A stretch of DNA of 64,000 bases from Buttiauxella gaviniae (GTDB lineage: Bacteria; Pseudomonadota; Gammaproteobacteria; Enterobacterales; Enterobacteriaceae). A program made the position numbers and the translations under genes. Of this stretch, positions 33,819 through 42,913 are shown one piece after another (within the stretch, counting starts at the first letter, position 1; each line of letters starts with the position of its first letter). The notes beneath the pieces were generated by a model. It had not been told where the DNA came from, ran no database searches, and saw only the letters and a list, made by a program, of their open reading frames with translations. Where the stretch lies: NCBI RefSeq assembly GCF_040786275.1, contig NZ_JBFMVT010000002.1, forward strand, positions 4,576,090 through 4,640,089. The letters run 5' to 3'.

Positions 33819-34697
33819 ATGAAAAAGAACCAATTCTCGAAATATATCCTGAGTTTACTGACCATTTTTTACGCGAGCTTTTCACATGGGGAAACGCCCC
33901 CATCAACGCTTGAAAAAATTGCCAGCCAAAAAGTCATTAATATTGGCTATCGCAACGCACCGCCTTATTCCTATAAAACCAGTGACGGACACGTGGTGGG
34001 CTATGTCATTGAATTATGCAAAGACGTCACCGAGTCGCTGAAAAAAAACCTCCATCTCAGCAATCTGGTTGTCAATTATGTTCCGGTACCGCTGACAGCC
34101 CGTATTACCATGCTAAACAATAATACGGTTGATATGGACTGTTCGATAAACACCGATACGATTAAACGCCAGAGCGTGGTCTCATTCTCTCGTCACTACC
34201 AGTCCGTTTATACACGCATCGGCACACGCTCAAATGTGGATGTTTTATCAATTGCCGATCTTGCGGGAAAAACGGTGAGCGTCACGACCTCAATGGATTT
34301 AACTAATCTCAATCTGTTTAATCGTGCCCAGAATCTTAATCTTCTTGTTTTACCGCAACCCACGCTGGAAGATGCGTTCGATGCGATGGGTAGCGGTAAA
34401 AGTTACGCCACCGCCATGAATGAAGTGTCACTCCGTGCGCTGATTGAAAGCCGCGTGAATCCGGGCAACTACAAGGTTTCGGACATCACTTTAGGTGACT
34501 CACAAACGCTTGGCATCATGTTACGGCATGACGATATTGAATTTAAAAAAATGATCGATAGCGCTCTTTTAAAGCGGTTTAAAAGAGACGACTTCAAGCC
34601 GTTTTATGAGCAGTGGTTTAATGGAAAATTGCCGGATAAAAATATTAACCTGCACATGCCGCTTACGCCTGAAATGTATGAAAAAATCATTCTCTAA
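33819..34697 (+). CDS. Second orphan periplasmic solute-binding protein (SBP family 3)
   Basis: 292 aa from the ATG at 33819, which gives a standard signal peptide MKKNQFSKYILSLLTIFYAS; an upstream TTG (33786) would place a poor N-terminal extension in front. It is a paralogue of the preceding gene: APPYSYKTSDGHVVGYVIEL near residue 45, VDMDCSINTDTIKRQSVV near 107, and the same closing pattern NINLHMPLTPEM that matches ITLNMPLSPEL in the first. No transporter partner is present. It lies 55 nt after the first binding-protein gene. Confidence 0.83.
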   Translation: MKKNQFSKYILSLLTIFYASFSHGETPPSTLEKIASQKVINIGYRNAPPYSYKTSDGHVVGYVIELCKDVTESLKKNLHLSNLVVNYVPVPLTARITMLNNNTVDMDCSINTDTIKRQSVVSFSRHYQSVYTRIGTRSNVDVLSIADLAGKTVSVTTSMDLTNLNLFNRAQNLNLLVLPQPTLEDAFDAMGSGKSYATAMNEVSLRALIESRVNPGNYKVSDITLGDSQTLGIMLRHDDIEFKKMIDSALLKRFKRDDFKPFYEQWFNGKLPDKNINLHMPLTPEMYEKIIL

Positions 34698-34740
34698 ACG
34701 TCATCCATAGCGAATGCTGGTACTACTTAGAAGTGTGTGC

Positions 34741-34772
34741 AAATAAAAAAGGGAGAAAGATAACTTTCTCCC
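34741..34772 (-). terminator. Terminator for the small minus-strand gene
   Basis: Read on the minus strand, GGGAGAAAG TTAT CTTTCTCCC is followed by TTTTTTATTT; a 9-bp stem plus T-run, 18 nt after the stop of the gene at 34790-35104. Confidence 0.8.
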
Positions 34773-34789
34773 CAATGCATTAAAGCGAA

Positions 34790-35104
34790 TTACAGCAGTT
34801 GCAGAATCATACAGAAAGACATTCCGCATAATACACCGTATAACAAATTATTCTGCGCCGTTTTACGTACCCGTTTTTGAGAATGGATGGTGACATCTTC
34901 CAGTCTTTTACGTACGTTGCGAGAAACTTGTTCGTGGTGCGTTATAACATCTTTTGAACAGTGCCGGAACCTTGCGATATCATCCCGAATAAACTCATCG
35001 ACAACACCCTTGTTGGCTTTGAGTTCGCGGACAATTCCTTCAAGCATTTTTTCCATGCCTTTTACCCGCAGGACAACATCCTCTTCCATTTCCAGTGACA
35101 ACAT
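34790..35104 (-). CDS. Small C-terminally membrane-anchored coiled-coil protein, unknown
   Basis: 104 aa, not recognised. The first 80 residues are charged and helical, probably coiled coil (MEKMLEGIVRELKANKG, KDVITHHEQVSRNVRKRLED), and the last 18 residues (LYGVLCGMSFCMILQLL) form a single membrane segment at the very C-terminus, so it is tail-anchored in form. A candidate promoter (35172-35200) and a terminator flank it as a single-gene unit. It lies between the c-di-GMP operon and the catabolic cluster with no obvious tie to either. Confidence 0.65.
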   Translation of the reverse strand: MLSLEMEEDVVLRVKGMEKMLEGIVRELKANKGVVDEFIRDDIARFRHCSKDVITHHEQVSRNVRKRLEDVTIHSQKRVRKTAQNNLLYGVLCGMSFCMILQLL

Positions 35105-35171
35105 AATCCAAATCCATGATTAATAATAACACTGGGGGGTAATTCATTTACCACCCATCCCTTTCACGATA

Positions 35172-35200
35172 ATAATGTAGTTAAGAAATAACCTAATCAA
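35172..35200 (-). promoter_or_regulatory. Candidate promoter of the small membrane-anchored protein gene
   Basis: On the minus strand: -35 TTGATT (35200-35195), a 17-bp spacer, and -10 CATTAT (35177-35172). Reasonable but not proven. Confidence 0.45.
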
Positions 35201-35279
35201 GCCAATAAACATTAATAAAACTTAACTTGAAAATATTTCAGGTGAATTGCCGCTATAATGTTCAGCTGTAAAAAAATGA

Positions 35280-36587
35280 TTAATCACGCTCTCCATTTGT
35301 TATGGCATCGATACTATTGGGCAACAAACGAATTTCTGCCGCACGACGGTGCGCCTGCATCCCTTCCGTGCGGCTTTGACGTACTGCCGGTTGTGCTACC
35401 GCCGCAATACCGTGGTCATCAATCCATTGATGGGTGCAAATTTTTACATACGCACCGACCCACAATCCGCCGGTATAACGAGCGGCGGCCATCGTCGGCA
35501 GCGTATGGTTAGTTCCACAACATTTGTCGGAAAACACTACGCTGGCATTTTGCCCGATAAACAGCGATCCATAATTGCGGATTTTACTGGCTGTGGCATG
35601 CGGGTCGCGGGTATGCACCTGAAGATGTTCGGTCGCCATATGGTCGGCCCAGGCAATCAACTGCGCTTCATCGCGGCAGATAACAATTTCCCCCTGCCGT
35701 TTCCAGGCTTCACCGGCGGTTACAGCGGTAGGCAAGTTTGTCAGCTGACGCTCAATTTCTGCCAGCGTGTCACGCGCAATTTTCGGACTGGTGGTCGCCA
35801 TGCCCACGCGGGTATGCACATCGTGCTCTGCCTGAGCTAACAGATCGGCGGCTAAAATTCGCGGGTCAGCACTGTCATCAGCAATGACATAAATCTCACT
35901 CGGCCCGGCCAGGGCGTCGATGCCCACTTTACCAAACACCTGGCGCTTTGCTTCGTTAACAAACGCGTTGCCCGGCCCAACGACTTTATCCACGACCGGA
36001 ATAGATTCCGTTCCCCAGGCCATCGCCGCAATTGCCTGCGCGCCGCCCACTTTAAAAATGCGATGTGCACCCGCGAGGTGACAAATGGCAATCATTGCCG
36101 GATGCGCACCAGGCGGCAAACAGGCAATGATTTCGTCGCAGCCCGCCACAACCGCCGGAACAATCGACATCACCGGAGCCGACAAAATCGGGTAGCGCCC
36201 GCCTGGCACATAACACCCCACTGTCTGGATAGGGATTATGCGATGCCCCAGATGCACACCCGGTAATGTTTCCACATCCAACGGCTGCATGGTCGCCAGT
36301 TGCGCCTGGGCAAAACGTTTCACCTGCGCGATGGCAAACTCGCTGTCCTTGCGGGTTTGTGGATCCAGATCCGCCAGGGCCGTGGCGATTTCACCTTCCG
36401 AGACTTCAAAATTGTCCGGCGTGGTTTTATCAAACTTTGCTGAAAAGTCACGCAGTGCGGCGTCACCCCGCTCACGAACCTGGTCGATAATATTCTGTAC
36501 CGTCTCGGTTAACGTGCGGTCAGCCTGCACATCTTGCCCTTGCGGACGTTTGATAAACTCAACATCAGACTCTGCAATCGCGCCCAT
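35280..36587 (-). CDS. HisD-like dehydrogenase, minus-strand arm of the catabolic cluster
   Basis: 435 aa, histidinol-dehydrogenase family, but not the biosynthetic HisD (no his genes nearby). Zinc and catalytic positions are kept: Gln/His in LLAQAEHD, Glu/His in ATEHLQVH, Asp in FSDKCCGTNH and the C-terminal His in TEGMQAHRRA. Enzymes of this group such as HpsN oxidise a primary alcohol to a carboxylate in two NAD+-dependent steps through a bound aldehyde. The natural alcohol is unknown. GGAGGAG for this gene sits over the stop of the preceding SnoaL-like gene, so the two are coupled. Confidence 0.85.
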   Translation of the reverse strand: MGAIAESDVEFIKRPQGQDVQADRTLTETVQNIIDQVRERGDAALRDFSAKFDKTTPDNFEVSEGEIATALADLDPQTRKDSEFAIAQVKRFAQAQLATMQPLDVETLPGVHLGHRIIPIQTVGCYVPGGRYPILSAPVMSIVPAVVAGCDEIIACLPPGAHPAMIAICHLAGAHRIFKVGGAQAIAAMAWGTESIPVVDKVVGPGNAFVNEAKRQVFGKVGIDALAGPSEIYVIADDSADPRILAADLLAQAEHDVHTRVGMATTSPKIARDTLAEIERQLTNLPTAVTAGEAWKRQGEIVICRDEAQLIAWADHMATEHLQVHTRDPHATASKIRNYGSLFIGQNASVVFSDKCCGTNHTLPTMAAARYTGGLWVGAYVKICTHQWIDDHGIAAVAQPAVRQSRTEGMQAHRRAAEIRLLPNSIDAITNGERD

Positions 36588-36590
36588 CTT

Positions 36591-37730
36591 TTACTCCTCC
36601 ATTTGTCCCAGTTTGATTTGTGCCAGCAGCGCCAGATGGTCGTAGACCACCCATTCATCCACAACTTTCCCGTTAACGATGTGGTAGTGAGACATCCCCA
36701 TAACGAACAGGCGTTCACCGGTAGGTTTACCCAACTCGCCATAACCCAAATGGTGGCCTTCCATAATCCAGCGCACCGCAACTTTCGTGCCGCCTTCATC
36801 GCAAGGATTGGAGCAGATATGCTGCGGCATCCACGCGCCGTCCGGGATCATGCCAATCAATGCCAGCGTCTGGTGAATAACCGCCGCCTGGCCATAAAGC
36901 TCTTTCATTAGCGGGCCGTGCCACTGCACATTCGGGGCGTAAACGTCTTTGATTTTACCGAGCATGCGGCGGTTATAGATTTCATGCAGCCAGCGCAAAC
37001 ACTGCTCTTCAGTGTCGGTATGGGCGATCGAGACATCGCACTCCATTTCCGGCGGATATTGCCCAACCATGCGGCGGTTCTCGCCAATGTCGGTCACGCG
37101 GAAACCTTTATCGAACTGCTCTTTAGCCATGCCGTAGGCCACGGCATCGGTATCCAGGCCGAGCTGGCGCATCATCGCCATGTTGTCGCTCACCACCCAT
37201 TCACGATAGATTTTGTTCTCATGAATCATGCAGTCGGCGACGGTGCGGGTAACAAAAGTGCGGTTAGTGGGTTTACCAAGGTGGCTGTATTGGGTGTGGC
37301 GACCCGAGCCCGTTACCAGGTGCGAGGTATAAAAACCCTCAACGTCATTGCCGTTCCAGATTACCTGCGTCGCCATACCGCGACGTTCCGGGAAAGCCAC
37401 CAGACGTTGCAAAGTATCCTGCACAACCTGTTCGCGGTTATACATGGTACCGAGCGCATTATATAAAACGCAGTTATGCGTATAGTGGGAGTAGATTAAC
37501 CCGACGTCACGCTCGTCCCATATTTTATGGGTACAGCGCACGATATAATCGACAATATCGGTGTAGCAGTCATCAAATCCTCTTAATGATTGTACCCGCG
37601 GGCGTTTCTCCGGCACTAAATCAATAAAGTCACGGCGTTCGACTTGTAATACAGGTTCATCGCGAGTGGGTTTTGTATTGCTTTTCTCTGAAGCTACCGA
37701 TGCTTTATTTGTTGTTTCAGTTGAAGACAT
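36591..37730 (-). CDS. Double SnoaL-like (NTF2-fold) protein A
   Basis: 379 aa with two tandem SnoaL/ester-cyclase-like domains, about residues 55-200 and 240-375, after a low-complexity N-terminal tail (MSSTETTNKASVASEKSN). AGGAGGT precedes the ATG. The fold hosts cyclases, isomerases, dehydratases and aldolases, so the reaction cannot be named. It is a diverged paralogue of the gene at 37929-38900: VADCMIHENKIYREWVVSDN here against ADRVCAEGAVRQEWLLQDRA there. It lies between the second SnoaL-like gene and the HisD-like gene. Confidence 0.75.
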   Translation of the reverse strand: MSSTETTNKASVASEKSNTKPTRDEPVLQVERRDFIDLVPEKRPRVQSLRGFDDCYTDIVDYIVRCTHKIWDERDVGLIYSHYTHNCVLYNALGTMYNREQVVQDTLQRLVAFPERRGMATQVIWNGNDVEGFYTSHLVTGSGRHTQYSHLGKPTNRTFVTRTVADCMIHENKIYREWVVSDNMAMMRQLGLDTDAVAYGMAKEQFDKGFRVTDIGENRRMVGQYPPEMECDVSIAHTDTEEQCLRWLHEIYNRRMLGKIKDVYAPNVQWHGPLMKELYGQAAVIHQTLALIGMIPDGAWMPQHICSNPCDEGGTKVAVRWIMEGHHLGYGELGKPTGERLFVMGMSHYHIVNGKVVDEWVVYDHLALLAQIKLGQMEE

Positions 37731-37784
37731 ATGACCTCCTGCGTTATTTGAATGCGCCGCAGTAATTCTCAGCGCACAGTATTC

Positions 37785-37910
37785 AGGGGTAGGAATACCC
37801 CTTACCTGCCAAGAGCGATAATGATTAACGTCCCTATTCAGACAATAGAAACACCTGATAAATGAATTACCCTGATCAGATGTTTTATTTTTCAGGGGGG
37901 AATATCCCCC
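37785..37910. repeat. Two G/C hairpins between the SnoaL-like genes
   Basis: AGGGGTAGGAATACCCCT at 37785-37802 and GGGGGGAATATCCCCC at 37895-37910 have similar GGGG...GAATA...CCCC form. Read on the minus strand, the second lies 18 nt after the stop of SnoaL-like B and is followed by TGAAAAATAAAA, so it may be a weak terminator or processing site. The first is in the leader of SnoaL-like A. Confidence 0.5.
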
Positions 37911-37928
37911 GTATTGAGTTATGCGTAA

Positions 37929-38900
37929 TTAATTCAGAATCTGTGACCAAATCGCTAATTCATCGATACCGAGATATTCCCGAATAATTAAGCCATCACG
38001 TAATTCCAGTTGGCTAATGCCAGTGATGGATACCGGGCGTCGCGACGGTGCACCGAATTTCCCGTAGCCATCGTGCCAGGTTAACAGTGACCAGCGCAAC
38101 GATAAGCGCACTGGCTCATTGGCGTCACGACGCACCACCAGATGGTGCAGATGCGTTTCGCTATCAGCAAACGAAGCTCGATAGCCTGACAAGAAACCGC
38201 CAATATCTTGCTCGCCGGTACGCAATACATGCCCCGGCCCGTGAAGTGTCGCCGCGGGATGATACAGCCCCGGCACCACGCCGCTGTTGCCACCCGCCCA
38301 CATCGACAAATAGCGTTCCACCAGCCCCGCAAGCGGGCCATCAATATCATCCCCTTCCGGGCCACCCGCCCAGCGAGCATCCATCTCTTCTGCTGAGATA
38401 TTTTCAAGCCCGGCCTCACGGCGGGTATTGGCAAGCTGGAGGGCAAAATCCCGCACATCCATTCCAATTTGCGAAACAATGGCGGCGCGGTCCTGCAATA
38501 ACCACTCCTGGCGCACCGCGCCTTCAGCACAAACCCGATCGGCCCAGGTTCGCACCCATACCGCTTTGCCACTCGGCTTACCAAAGAATCCTTCGCCCTG
38601 GTGTTGAATACAGGCGAGCGTACGCTGGGCGGCGTAATACTCAAACTGCGGGGTGTGGGTAGAGAGAATATCTTCCGTTAACACCGTGCGCTGCGGGAAA
38701 CTGTGCATCGCTTCAAGCGTCAGGCGCATAAACTGCGAAAGGTCGTTAAGCTGCTTTTCTGGAGTATTGAACACCACTGGCGTGGCGTAGAAATCTGCCA
38801 GTTGGCCGATGTCTTTTTGCTCCCACACCACATGGGTTAACGTCAGAATAAACTGCTGTATGGAATCAAACTGAGGGCTAAAGCCCGGCAACCTGGTCAT
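37929..38900 (-). CDS. Double SnoaL-like (NTF2-fold) protein B
   Basis: 323 aa, two SnoaL-like domains (about residues 8-155 and 190-320), paralogous to protein A across its whole length but without the N-terminal tail. Its ATG overlaps the stop of the LacI-type regulator gene by 4 nt, so it is translated with the regulator. The substrate is unknown. A pair of such proteins in one cluster suggests two related steps or a heteromer. Confidence 0.75.
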   Translation of the reverse strand: MTRLPGFSPQFDSIQQFILTLTHVVWEQKDIGQLADFYATPVVFNTPEKQLNDLSQFMRLTLEAMHSFPQRTVLTEDILSTHTPQFEYYAAQRTLACIQHQGEGFFGKPSGKAVWVRTWADRVCAEGAVRQEWLLQDRAAIVSQIGMDVRDFALQLANTRREAGLENISAEEMDARWAGGPEGDDIDGPLAGLVERYLSMWAGGNSGVVPGLYHPAATLHGPGHVLRTGEQDIGGFLSGYRASFADSETHLHHLVVRRDANEPVRLSLRWSLLTWHDGYGKFGAPSRRPVSITGISQLELRDGLIIREYLGIDELAIWSQILN

Positions 38901-39967
38901 TCAACCTCCTGCGGCTGGAACAAACACAGCCCGTCTTTTTCGATAACGCCAAACTGCGGGCGCCTTGCGGAGTGGCGCACCACCAGCACACCTGGAACCA
39001 CTACCTGTTCCGGTTCAATACTTTCGCTTTCAATTTGCTTCATTAGCAGCGCCACCGTGGCATTGACCATGGCATCAACCGGCTGTGAGGCGGAAGTCAG
39101 GGCATAGGAAGGCCAGCCGGAAGGGCCGGTATCGTCATAACCGATGACCGAAAGATCTTCCGGAATCCGGAGCCCATATTCATACCGGGCAATGTCCATG
39201 ATCATCAGCGCCATATGGTCGTTGGCGGCAAAAATGGCATCCGGCGGTTGCGGCGAGGAGAACAGTTCCCCGGCGGCCTGGGCCGTTTTCTGGGCATCGT
39301 AATCCCCCTGCACCACACGAATATCTTTCGCGCCATGGCGTTGCAACGTAGTGACAAATCCCTTCTGCCTTGCGAGGTTCGCCGAAGAGTCAGCAAGCCC
39401 GGCCACATAGGCAAAATGCTGATGATCGCCGGCGAGTAAGAACTCAGCTATTTGTTGGGCAGCCGCTTCGTTATCCGTATTCACGCTCGATGCCGTGGCA
39501 TTTTCTTCACTGCGATTGAACAGCACCACCGGAATCCCGGCTGCCACGCACTCCTCAGAAAGCTCCACCGAGAGCGAAACCGAAGCCAGTACGATGCCAT
39601 CCACGCGATATTGCATGATCTGGTCAAAAATTCGGTCAACGTTGCCGTCACGATCGCCAACAAACAGCAACAAGTGGTAATTCAGGTCATCTAATTTTTG
39701 CGCCAGCGCTTCCAGCACCTGCGGATAAAACTGGTTATCAAAATAGGACATCACCACGCCAACGATGCGCGAACGTGCGGTATTCAACGACCGGGCAATC
39801 GCATTAGGCCGATAGCCCAGTTCGCGTGCTGCCTTGAGCACTTTTTCACGCGTCGCCGGTGAAATGCTGGCCCCTGGCGTAAAGGTTCGCGATACCGCGG
39901 ACTGTGACACTCCCGCGATCTGCGCCACCTGCTGTGAGGTCACGGGCCCAAAAGTCTTACGTTTCAT
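38897..39967 (-). CDS. LacI/GalR-family regulator of the catabolic cluster
   Basis: 356 aa. The N-terminal helix-turn-helix TSQQVAQIAGVSQSAVSRTF and hinge PNAIARSLNTARS are followed by a sugar-binding core (ANDHMALMIMD, IGYDDTGPSGWPS). It is divergent from the MFS gene, and two 16-bp operator-like sites lie in the gap, so it probably represses both arms until a pathway ligand binds. It overlaps SnoaL-like B by ATGA. Confidence 0.9.
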   Translation of the reverse strand: MKRKTFGPVTSQQVAQIAGVSQSAVSRTFTPGASISPATREKVLKAARELGYRPNAIARSLNTARSRIVGVVMSYFDNQFYPQVLEALAQKLDDLNYHLLLFVGDRDGNVDRIFDQIMQYRVDGIVLASVSLSVELSEECVAAGIPVVLFNRSEENATASSVNTDNEAAAQQIAEFLLAGDHQHFAYVAGLADSSANLARQKGFVTTLQRHGAKDIRVVQGDYDAQKTAQAAGELFSSPQPPDAIFAANDHMALMIMDIARYEYGLRIPEDLSVIGYDDTGPSGWPSYALTSASQPVDAMVNATVALLMKQIESESIEPEQVVVPGVLVVRHSARRPQFGVIEKDGLCLFQPQEVE

Positions 39968-40026
39968 GGTTGGTAGTCCTTATCCACATCCCGTTGGAAT
40001 GCCTGTTTTTTATACTTACACCATCT

Positions 40027-40042
40027 TTGCATGCGTATGCAA
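40027..40042. promoter_or_regulatory. LacI-family operator-like site 1
   Basis: TTGCATGCGTATGCAA, a 16-bp near-palindrome between the divergent regulator and MFS genes. It matches the site at 40116-40131 at 13 of 16 positions. Confidence 0.65.
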
Positions 40043-40115
40043 CAACCAAAATTATTTTTTTCACATTTACATTATGTGCCTTTACAAAACTGAAACCTTT
40101 TCGTAACTTCAACCT

Positions 40116-40131
40116 TTGAATACGTATGCAG
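40116..40131. promoter_or_regulatory. LacI-family operator-like site 2
   Basis: TTGAATACGTATGCAG, related to site 1, with centres 89 bp apart. It covers an ATG at 40126 that is in frame with the MFS gene, which argues against translation starting there. Confidence 0.6.
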
Positions 40132-40248
40132 AAGACATCAAAAACGCCGTCAGTTTTACCGGTGATAAGCAGTCGCGACAGAGAAACGCACCGGTTAATG
40201 CCGTACTTGATTGGTTATAACCCACTCATTTTAAAGAGGTTCACCACC

Positions 40249-41493
40249 ATGTTTCGTGCACTATTTAGTCGCTCCGAGGTCAGACTGTTTTTTACCATTA
40301 GCGTGCTGTTTTTTATTTGCATCCACAGTATCGATGCATTCCTGGCACCCATGTTGATCAGCGAAGGAATGCAGCCAGAAGTGGTTGGCATGATTATGGG
40401 GGCAAGCGGGCTTGCAACGCTGTTTGTTCGTTTCCCGATTGGTATTTTGTCCGATGTGGTCAAAAGCCGAAAAATCTTTATCCAGTTCAGTTTGCTGCTC
40501 CCGCTGATAACCTGGCCGATTGCTTATCTGGAACCAAACGCCACCACGCTCTATCTGGCGAAAGCCGCGGATGGCTTCACCGCGGCAACCTGGGTTTTGT
40601 ATAACATCTTGTTTATTCGCTATTTTGATAAAAAAGATGCGCCTGCCGCAGTCGCGCTACTGGCGCTGGCCGGGCCGTTAGGGGTTTTCCTCGGCAACTG
40701 CATCGGCGGCGTGTTAATTCACTTTTTTGACAAAAACATCGGCTATTTTGTCTCCAGCGTTTCAGCGCTGCTGGCGCTAATTCTGACGTTTCGTATTAAA
40801 GAATTTCACGATGCTGCTCGCGCCCCCACGCTTAAAGCCTGTATCAACAGCGCGAAACGCCAGCTAGGCGATTCATCCGTATGGTTTATCGGCCTGTTAG
40901 CAACAATTGTTATCCTGGTTCCTTTCGCCACTCGCGATACGCTAACACCCATCTATGCCCAGCAGCTCGGTGCCAAAGCGGGGATCCTGACGCTGCTCAG
41001 TAACGTGCATCTGATTTTCTACGCGTTAGCTATCGCACTGTGTAGCTCGGTGTTTTACAAACGCCTCGGTCTGGTGAACACCGCCGTGATCGGCATTATC
41101 CTGCAGGTGATCTCCAGCATCGGTATTCCGTTCACCAGCAACATGTACCTTATCTATATATTGCAGGCCGTTGCGGGCTTCTCATTTGGTATGGCGTTCG
41201 CCGTATTTATGTCGCTGAGCGTGGTTAACACCGTGGAAGATGAACAGTCCACGCGTATGGGTTTATTCCAGACAATTTATTCTGTCGGGATGTTTATTGG
41301 CCCGGTGGCCATGGGGCTAATGTTACAGCATGTCAATTTATCTTCGGGCTACCTGATGATTGGCGCCCTGAGCATGCTCGCGGCATTCCTCACCCCAATG
41401 GCCGCACGAAGTGTGAATCAACGTCAGATAAAAATGTCCGCAACACAAATACCAAAAATATCTGCGACTCAGGATTACGCGAATAAAATTTAA
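40249..41493 (+). CDS. MFS transporter of the catabolic cluster
   Basis: 414 aa from the ATG at 40249, which has AAGAGG 9 nt upstream and leads into the first membrane segment (VRLFFTISVLFFICIHS); a longer frame from 40126 would start inside an operator-like site. Twelve hydrophobic segments and the loop motif RFPIGILSDVVKSRK (about residues 63-77) identify the major facilitator superfamily. It is presumably the importer of the cluster's substrate. It heads the plus-strand arm. Confidence 0.85.
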   Translation: MFRALFSRSEVRLFFTISVLFFICIHSIDAFLAPMLISEGMQPEVVGMIMGASGLATLFVRFPIGILSDVVKSRKIFIQFSLLLPLITWPIAYLEPNATTLYLAKAADGFTAATWVLYNILFIRYFDKKDAPAAVALLALAGPLGVFLGNCIGGVLIHFFDKNIGYFVSSVSALLALILTFRIKEFHDAARAPTLKACINSAKRQLGDSSVWFIGLLATIVILVPFATRDTLTPIYAQQLGAKAGILTLLSNVHLIFYALAIALCSSVFYKRLGLVNTAVIGIILQVISSIGIPFTSNMYLIYILQAVAGFSFGMAFAVFMSLSVVNTVEDEQSTRMGLFQTIYSVGMFIGPVAMGLMLQHVNLSSGYLMIGALSMLAAFLTPMAARSVNQRQIKMSATQIPKISATQDYANKI

Positions 41494-41581
41494 TATTTAA
41501 CCCCTTATTTAATCCGATTATCGCCCTGCACCCGTTTTGACGGGCGGGACAGTTACGCATAAAACAGGAAAGGAGAACGTT

Positions 41582-42913
41582 ATGGCTCGCTATTTAAAAA
41601 CCGGTAAATCATTATCTGAACGTCAACAGGCAAATAAACAGATCGGTATTGTGGTCGAAAATACGCTGGCCGATATTGAACAGCGCGGGAATGAAGCTAT
41701 TCGGGAATTATCCATTAAGTTCGATAATTACGATCGCCAGGATTATCGTTTATCTCAGCAAGAAATTAATGCCTGTATTAAACAGTTAAGCCGTCAGGAT
41801 ATTAAAGATATCGAGTTTGCCCAGCAGCAGGTTTTCAATTTTGCTACTGCACAAAAAAGCTGCCTGACCGATTTGGAAATCGAAACGCGCCCAGGCGTTA
41901 TTCTCGGCCATAAAAATATTCCAATTAATGCCGTGGGCTGTTACGTACCCGGCGGGAAATACCCGCTGCTGGCCTCGGCGCATATGTCAATTATCACCGC
42001 CAACGTCGCGGGTTGTTCACGCATTATTAGCTGTGCGCCTCCGTTTAATGGCCGCCCTGCTCCGGCTATTGTGGCGGCGCAAGCGATGGCAGGCGCAACG
42101 GAGATCTACGCGTTAGGCGGCATTCAGGCGATTGGTGCGATGGCATTGGGCACGGACACCATCGCGCCGGTCGATATGCTGGTTGGCCCCGGCAATGCGT
42201 TTGTTGCCGAAGCGAAACGCCAACTGTTTGGCCGGGTGGGTATTGATTTGTTTGCTGGCCCAACGGAAACGCTGATCATCGCCGATGAAAGTGTGGATGC
42301 CGAAATGTGCGCCACCGATCTGCTCGGCCAGGCCGAACACGGCGTGACGACGCCCGCCATTTTGCTGACCAACTCCCTGAAACTTGCGCAAGAAACAATG
42401 CGCGAAGTCGAACGCCTGTTAACCCAATTGCCAACCGCTGAGATTGCCCGCCAGGCGTGGCGAGATTATGGGGAAGTCATCGTCTGCGATAGCTACGACG
42501 AGATGCTGCAGGAAGCGGACCGTATTGCATCAGAGCATGTGCAGGTCATGACCACGCGTGATGACTGGTTCCTCGAAAATATGACCAACTTCGGGGCGCT
42601 GTTCCTCGGCCCGCGCACCAATGTTGCGTATGGCGACAAAGTGATCGGCACTAACCACACGCTGCCGACACAAAAAGCAGCGCGTTATACCGGCGGGCTC
42701 TGGGTGGGTAAATTCATGAAAACCTGCACCTGGCAGAAGGTATTGAGCGATGAAGCCTCGACAGAAATTGGCAGCTATTGCTCGCGTCTGTGCCAGTTGG
42801 AAGGGTTTGCCGGTCATGCGGAGCAGGCCAATCTTCGCGTGCGTCGTTACGGTAACCAGGAGGTGCCTTACGCAGGGTCGGTACCCGCAGTCAATGTGAA
42901 GAAGGCCTCATGA
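41582..42913 (+). CDS. HisD-like dehydrogenase, plus-strand arm of the catabolic cluster
   Basis: 443 aa from the ATG at 41582 (AAGGAG at 41571-41576). It is a second histidinol-dehydrogenase-family protein, clearly related to the one at 35280-36587 ([11 protein letters not shown] here, [11 protein letters not shown] there). Metal and catalytic positions are intact: [26 protein letters not shown] and EGFAGHAEQ. It may oxidise a different intermediate of the same pathway, or form a mixed dimer with its paralogue. Its stop overlaps the SDR start by 4 nt (ATGA). Confidence 0.85.
   Translation: MARYLKTGKSLSERQQANKQIGIVVENTLADIEQRGNEAIRELSIKFDNYDRQDYRLSQQEINACIKQLSRQDIKDIEFAQQQVFNFATAQKSCLTDLEIETRPGVILGHKNIPINAVGCYVPGGKYPLLASAHMSIITANVAGCSRIISCAPPFNGRPAPAIVAAQAMAGATEIYALGGIQAIGAMALGTDTIAPVDMLVGPGNAFVAEAKRQLFGRVGIDLFAGPTETLIIADESVDAEMCATDLLGQAEHGVTTPAILLTNSLKLAQETMREVERLLTQLPTAEIARQAWRDYGEVIVCDSYDEMLQEADRIASEHVQVMTTRDDWFLENMTNFGALFLGPRTNVAYGDKVIGTNHTLPTQKAARYTGGLWVGKFMKTCTWQKVLSDEASTEIGSYCSRLCQLEGFAGHAEQANLRVRRYGNQEVPYAGSVPAVNVKKAS

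Noticed and set aside
40126..40248. Upstream extension of the MFS gene
   Set aside because: The ATG at 40126 lies inside an operator-like site, has no ribosome site and adds a non-family N-terminus; the ATG at 40249 has AAGAGG at good spacing.
35280..42913. HisD-like genes as histidine biosynthesis hisD
   Set aside because: There are two copies with no other his gene nearby, both embedded in a LacI-controlled catabolic cluster.
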